Part shown: positions 14,525 through 17,573 of the stretch, piece after piece | Position numbering within the stretch: position 1 is the first letter of the stretch | How the letters are laid out: each line of letters starts with the position of its first letter | Assembly: GCA_036835325.1 (NCBI GenBank) | Contig: DAITMF010000056.1 | Span: forward strand, 1 to 17,573 | Direction of reading: 5' to 3' | Length of the DNA: 17,573 bases | Source: CAMCHP01 sp036835325 | Lineage (GTDB): Bacteria > Bacteroidota > Bacteroidia > Flavobacteriales_D > Sanyastnellaceae | Translations under genes and position numbers: made by a program | The notes under the pieces: model-generated | What the model was told of the DNA's origin: nothing | Databases searched by the model: none | Seen by the model: only the letters and a program-made list of their open reading frames with translations

Positions 14525-15496
14525 TTACATCCATCCGCGCAGCGAAACAAAAAGGACGAAAAGCGCGACCAGCGCGCTGTAGAAGTACAGTTTACCACTC
14601 GTCGAAATACGACCGGTAAGGGGCCATGGAAAAAGGTATGCGCCCAAAGCAATCAGGAGGAAACGCACCACCGGAAGGGCCTGGTCATAGAAAAACATCA
14701 CTGTTGTGGTAAAGCCCAACGCGAAAATCAGCAATACAGCCTTTGAGTTTTTCGATTTGTTGCTGCTCGAACCAAAACTGCGCAGCATCGCGCCGAGGCC
14801 AAATACACCCAACCCTACCAAAGCAATCAATGCAATGACCCCACTCGTGCCAATTTCAATGCGCCGCAATGCAAATACTGACCCCATTCTTCCGTACTCA
14901 AACCGGTCAATTGGGAGGTCAAACAGCCACAGTATGGTGGCAAACAGCACCGAGGGCAACGCAAACCCAATTACCGGTAAGGTGACCTCGCGCCAGTTCA
15001 CCGCGCGGGTGTAGAACACCGATGCCACCAACACTACCACGGCAATGGCATAGGCCTGTGCCAGAACGGCGGCCATGCCCATCAAAAAACCGGCGTTGAA
15101 GTAGTAGTGGCTGACTTCATTCTGGCGGTACACCTTCAGCATCTCGTTCAAGCCGGCCAAAAGAAATACCCCGCCTACAAGCGACGGATCAATGGGTGTC
15201 GACACGGGTTGTATGCTGTACAAAAACGCGAAGAACCATCCGGTGAGGTTGTGACTGCGCTCGCTCAACTCGTGCCGGTTCATCAGTGCGTTGATGTACA
15301 GTGCATTCACCGCAATGAGTAGGTAGTGCAGCCAAGTGGCACCCACCCAGCCGAGCGATGCCGGCACCCACGCGAAGAGTCCCGGAAGCGGCTCCGTTGA
15401 GCGGGGCAGAAGGTACTCCAACAGAGCAAACACCAACACGGTGAATGGAACAATGGCCGTAGCCACAGGCTGGTTTGAACGGAGTAAGGTCAACAT
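14525..15496 (-). CDS. polytopic membrane protein, DUF6427 type
   Basis: 323 residues with about nine hydrophobic segments. It starts MLTLLRSNQPV and has a cytoplasm-type loop NRHELSERSHNL and RQNEVSHYYF. This size, start and place beside a DUF6341-type gene and purD fit the DUF6427 family of Flavobacteriales. The function is unknown. Family members often carry an automatic label of beta-carotene monooxygenase; no histidine pattern of the Brp/Blh retinal-forming enzymes is apparent here, so that label is not adopted despite the rhodopsin in the same window. It is divergent from the small gene at 15571, with 74 bp between. It is followed by the surface-protein gene 73 bp downstream on the same strand, and no clear terminator lies between them. 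Confidence 0.72.
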   Translation of the reverse strand: MLTLLRSNQPVATAIVPFTVLVFALLEYLLPRSTEPLPGLFAWVPASLGWVGATWLHYLLIAVNALYINALMNRHELSERSHNLTGWFFAFLYSIQPVSTPIDPSLVGGVFLLAGLNEMLKVYRQNEVSHYYFNAGFLMGMAAVLAQAYAIAVVVLVASVFYTRAVNWREVTLPVIGFALPSVLFATILWLFDLPIDRFEYGRMGSVFALRRIEIGTSGVIALIALVGLGVFGLGAMLRSFGSSSNKSKNSKAVLLIFALGFTTTVMFFYDQALPVVRFLLIALGAYLFPWPLTGRISTSGKLYFYSALVALFVLFVSLRGWM

Positions 15497-15545
15497 GCTG
15501 CCAACGAATTTAACCTGCTTTGCTCGGAGGATTGGCAGGATTGGT

Positions 15546-15553
15546 TATTTTTG
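15546..15553 (+). promoter_or_regulatory. -7 promoter box for the DUF6341-type gene
   Basis: TATTTTTG matches TAnnTTTG exactly and lies 17 nt before the ATG at 15571. The nearest TTTG upstream (15519-15522) is 23 nt away, longer than the preferred 19-20, so the -33 element is unclear. Confidence 0.45.
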
Positions 15554-15570
15554 CGCAAAATCATTCGGTT

Positions 15571-15759
15571 ATGAATCTGCAGCAAATTGTTGAGCCCATC
15601 GCTAAACTCGTTGATGGCACCTTTCGTGACATTTTGGTTCCCATCAGCGATGGCGTCAATTGGGCAGTGATTGTTCTCGGTTTGGTTGGCCTCGGTTTGT
15701 GGCTCAAATTGCAGAGCAGCTTCACAGCCAAAGCCAAGCGCGACAACACTTTGGTTTAA
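15571..15759 (+). CDS. 62-residue single-pass membrane protein, DUF6341 type
   Basis: Starts MNLQQIVEPIAKLVDGTF at ATG 15571. The frame is open upstream, but that part overlaps the promoter and adds unrelated sequence. A single hydrophobic helix (about 30-47, WAVIVLGLVGLGLWLKL) is followed by a basic, polar tail ending KRDNTLV. A small protein of this shape next to purD and a DUF6427-type gene is characteristic of the DUF6341 family of Flavobacteriia. No function is known. It converges on purD with only 3 bp between the stop codons, so the two transcripts must overlap. Confidence 0.72.
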   Translation: MNLQQIVEPIAKLVDGTFRDILVPISDGVNWAVIVLGLVGLGLWLKLQSSFTAKAKRDNTLV

Positions 15760-15762
15760 GAT

Positions 15763-17058
15763 TTACCTGATTTTTTGCGCGGCTTTTTGCAGGTCAGCGC
15801 CAATATCCTTTCGGTAATACGCCCCTTCAAACTCTACAGCGCGAACAGCTGCAAATACGGTTTCAAGCGCCTCTTCAAGGTCGTTGCCTAAGCCGGTCAT
15901 CGCTGTTACGCGCCCGCCATTGGTAACCACTTTCCCTTTGCTTTCTTTGGTTCCGGCGTGAAACATCAGCGCTTCTTGCGGCAGCAGTGCCGTGGTGATT
16001 TCCCGGCCTTTGGGGTAATCACCGGGGTAGCCTTCCGATGCCATGATCACGGTGGCTGCGGTGCGTTCGTCAATCTGCAAGTCACACTCCGACAGGGTTC
16101 CGTGGGCGATGCCTTCGAACAAATGCAGCAAATCTGACTTAATGCGGGGCATGATGGCCTCGGTCTCGGGGTCGCCCATGCGGCAGTTGTACTCAATCAC
16201 ATACGGGTCGCCCTGCACCTTCATCAATCCGAAGAAAATGAAGCCGGTGTAGCGAATGCCCTCGGCCTTGAGGCCCTTCACTGTGGGTATAATCACTTGG
16301 TTCAACACCTTTTCGTTGAACTCTTCGCCCACAAATGGTACGGGTGAAACGGCGCCCATGCCTCCGGTATTCGGCCCTGTGTCGCCCACGCCAATGCGCT
16401 TGTAGTCTTTCGCCTCAGGCAAAACTTTGAACGAGTCGCCGTCGGTAATGGCAAACATCGACACTTCAATGCCCTGCAAAAACTCTTCAATCACAATCGT
16501 CTTGCCCGCTTGTCCAAAGCTGGCGTCGCGCAGCATGGCATCAACGGTGTCCGATGCCTCTTTCAGTTTGTCAGTGATGATCACGCCTTTGCCGGCGGCC
16601 AAGCCATCGGCCTTGATTACGTAGGGTGGCTTCAAGCCTTCGAGGAAGATTTTCGCTTCGCGGATGCCTTCAGCCGTGAAACTGCGGTAGCGTGCAGTAG
16701 GTATGTTGTGGCGCTCCATGAACTGCTTGGCAAACTCTTTGCTACCCTCCAAGCGTGCGCCTGATTTGGTCGGACCAATGACGGTGATGCCTTTCAACTT
16801 GGCGTCGCCCTCAAAGTAATCAACGATGCCCTCTACCAAAGGCGCCTCCGGACCTACCACTACGATCGTGACCGATTTCTCCAAGCAAAACGCTGCCACG
16901 GCTTTGAAATCCAGAATGTTCAGCTCAACATTCTCGCCCACTTCTCGGGTTCCGGCGTTGCCGGGCGCAATGTACAATCGGGTGAGGATGGAACTCTGGG
17001 CCAGCTTCCAGGCAATGGCGTGTTCACGTCCGCCTGAGCCCAAGACTAAAACATTCAT
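15763..17058 (-). CDS. purD: phosphoribosylamine--glycine ligase
   Basis: 431 residues, the normal length. It catalyses ATP-dependent joining of phosphoribosylamine and glycine to give GAR, the second step of de novo purine synthesis, in the cytoplasm. The N-terminal domain begins MNVLVLGSGGREHAIAWKL with the conserved GGREHA, followed by VVGPEAPLVEGIVD (67-80). The ATP-grasp domain has KADGLAAGKGVII (149-161), DTGPNTGGMGAVSP (226-239) and the metal-binding EYNCRMGDPETEAIMPR (289-305). All key blocks are intact. It is monocistronic in this window, with a strong promoter at 17076-17106, and is divergent from the glycosyltransferase. No purine riboswitch or PUR box is apparent in its short leader. 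Confidence 0.98.
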   Translation of the reverse strand: MNVLVLGSGGREHAIAWKLAQSSILTRLYIAPGNAGTREVGENVELNILDFKAVAAFCLEKSVTIVVVGPEAPLVEGIVDYFEGDAKLKGITVIGPTKSGARLEGSKEFAKQFMERHNIPTARYRSFTAEGIREAKIFLEGLKPPYVIKADGLAAGKGVIITDKLKEASDTVDAMLRDASFGQAGKTIVIEEFLQGIEVSMFAITDGDSFKVLPEAKDYKRIGVGDTGPNTGGMGAVSPVPFVGEEFNEKVLNQVIIPTVKGLKAEGIRYTGFIFFGLMKVQGDPYVIEYNCRMGDPETEAIMPRIKSDLLHLFEGIAHGTLSECDLQIDERTAATVIMASEGYPGDYPKGREITTALLPQEALMFHAGTKESKGKVVTNGGRVTAMTGLGNDLEEALETVFAAVRAVEFEGAYYRKDIGADLQKAAQKIR

Positions 17059-17075
17059 GGTGCTTGTGTTTCGTG

Positions 17076-17106
17076 CAAAATTAACACATTGAGGGGGCGC
17101 AACAAA
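17076..17106 (-). promoter_or_regulatory. purD promoter
   Basis: On the minus strand TAATTTTG (17083-17076) matches the Bacteroidota -7 box TAnnTTTG, and TTTG (17106-17103) matches the -33 element with exactly 19 nt between TTG and TA. Initiation near 17070 would leave a 5' UTR of roughly 10-15 nt before the ATG at 17058. Confidence 0.75.
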
Positions 17107-17140
17107 CGCAGGTTTTCAACAGTCTTTCCCGCGGGCTTAC

Positions 17141-17148
17141 TACCTTCG
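17141..17148 (+). promoter_or_regulatory. -7-like box for the glycosyltransferase gene
   Basis: TACCTTCG differs from TAnnTTTG by one base and lies 15 nt before the GTG start at 17164. No TTG is found 19-20 nt upstream. The -33 area overlaps that of the divergent purD promoter region. Confidence 0.4.
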
Positions 17149-17163
17149 CACAAATCCTGCGCC

Positions 17164-17573
17164 GTGAATGCTCCGTCGAAACTGTCGGTCGTCATCATCA
17201 CCTTCAACGAAACACGCAACATTGCACGCTGCATCGATTCGGTGCGCAGCATTGCCGATGAGGTGCTCGTACTCGATTCGTTCTCAACCGACAACACCTG
17301 CCTACTCGCCGCAGACCGCGGAGCACGCGTTGAACAGCATGCCTTTGACGGACACATACAACAGAAAAACCGAGCGTGGCAAATGGCAAGCAACGACTGG
17401 GTACTGAGTTTGGATGCCGACGAAGCCCTCGACGATACCCTCCGCGACGCCATCCGCGAAGCGATAAAAAAAAATACGCCCGAGATCGATGGGTTCACCA
17501 TGAACCGCCTCACCAACTACTGCGGCCACTGGGTGCGCCACTCGGGCTGGTACCCCGATACCAAGCTGCGGCT
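17164..17573 (+). CDS. family 2 glycosyltransferase (LPS-core WaaE-like), 3' truncated by window end
   Basis: The frame starts at GTG 17164 and reads KLSVVIITFNETRNIARC (6-23), the GT-A nucleotide-binding start of family 2 glycosyltransferases. VLVLDSFSTDNT (34-45) follows with its UDP-sugar Asp, then HIQQKNRAW (64-72) and SLDADEAL (82-89), the DxD-like metal motif. NRLTNYCGHWVRHSGWYP fits the WaaE/KdtX group that adds a sugar to the lipopolysaccharide inner core. 136 codons are visible, about half the usual length. No in-frame ATG lies upstream before the promoter; the nearest ATG (17168) is out of frame, so an ATG-only search misses this gene. A run of nine A occurs at 17466-17474. Confidence 0.87.
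   Translation, partial: MNAPSKLSVVIITFNETRNIARCIDSVRSIADEVLVLDSFSTDNTCLLAADRGARVEQHAFDGHIQQKNRAWQMASNDWVLSLDADEALDDTLRDAIREAIKKNTPEIDGFTMNRLTNYCGHWVRHSGWYPDTKLR

Noticed and set aside
14525..15496. Retinal-forming beta-carotene oxygenase partner for the rhodopsin
   Set aside because: DUF6427-type proteins are sometimes labelled this way automatically, but I see none of the expected histidine pattern, and the purD / DUF6341 neighbourhood explains the gene better.
17168..17407. ATG-started frame at the right end
   Set aside because: It is a +1 shadow of the GTG-started glycosyltransferase, which carries clear family 2 motifs.

Overview
The window comes from a Bacteroidota chromosome, most likely a marine member of the Flavobacteriales. 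The evidence is two secreted proteins with type IX secretion (T9SS) C-terminal sorting domains, promoters of the Bacteroidota TTG / TAnnTTTG form, a sodium-pump rhodopsin almost identical in key motifs to flavobacterial KR2, and a purD neighbourhood with DUF6341- and DUF6427-type small and membrane proteins. No tRNA, rRNA, CRISPR array or transposase gene was found.

Left end (1-617, minus strand): a regulatory region rather than empty intergenic DNA. A good promoter (461-490) fires leftward into a 20-codon Cys-rich leader peptide (391-453), followed by a strong intrinsic terminator (329-366). A second leader peptide with seven consecutive Cys codons (175-276) follows, then a second GC-rich terminator hairpin (117-154), and then the start of a gene that runs off the window (1-41). 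Both leaders carry a segment that can pair with the 5' arm of the following terminator. This looks like two transcription attenuators in series that sense cysteine supply; the controlled gene is not identifiable from 13 codons.

563-2598: an accessory ATPase (AAA/DUF4143) and a divergent small membrane protein, bracketed by two copies of a palindromic repeat. 2731-5575: an outer-membrane beta-barrel-like protein, a divergent PD40 propeller lipoprotein and a convergent patatin-like lipase. 5701-9509: a secreted M28 metallopeptidase with a T9SS tail (minus), then a Fic protein and a secreted serine hydrolase (plus, 16 bp apart, probably co-transcribed). 9603-11440 (minus): an RluF-type rRNA pseudouridine synthase and a rhodopsin with the N-D-Q motif of light-driven sodium pumps. 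11767-15496 (minus): an 894-residue T9SS-secreted surface protein with SprB-like and PKD domains and its own strong terminator, and a DUF6427-type membrane protein. 15571-17573: a tiny DUF6341-type membrane protein, purD with a textbook promoter, and a divergent GTG-started family 2 glycosyltransferase cut by the window end.

Most of the window is ordinary housekeeping and envelope biology. The parts most worth a second look are the tandem poly-Cys attenuators and the rhodopsin, whose cytoplasmic-side residues differ from KR2.
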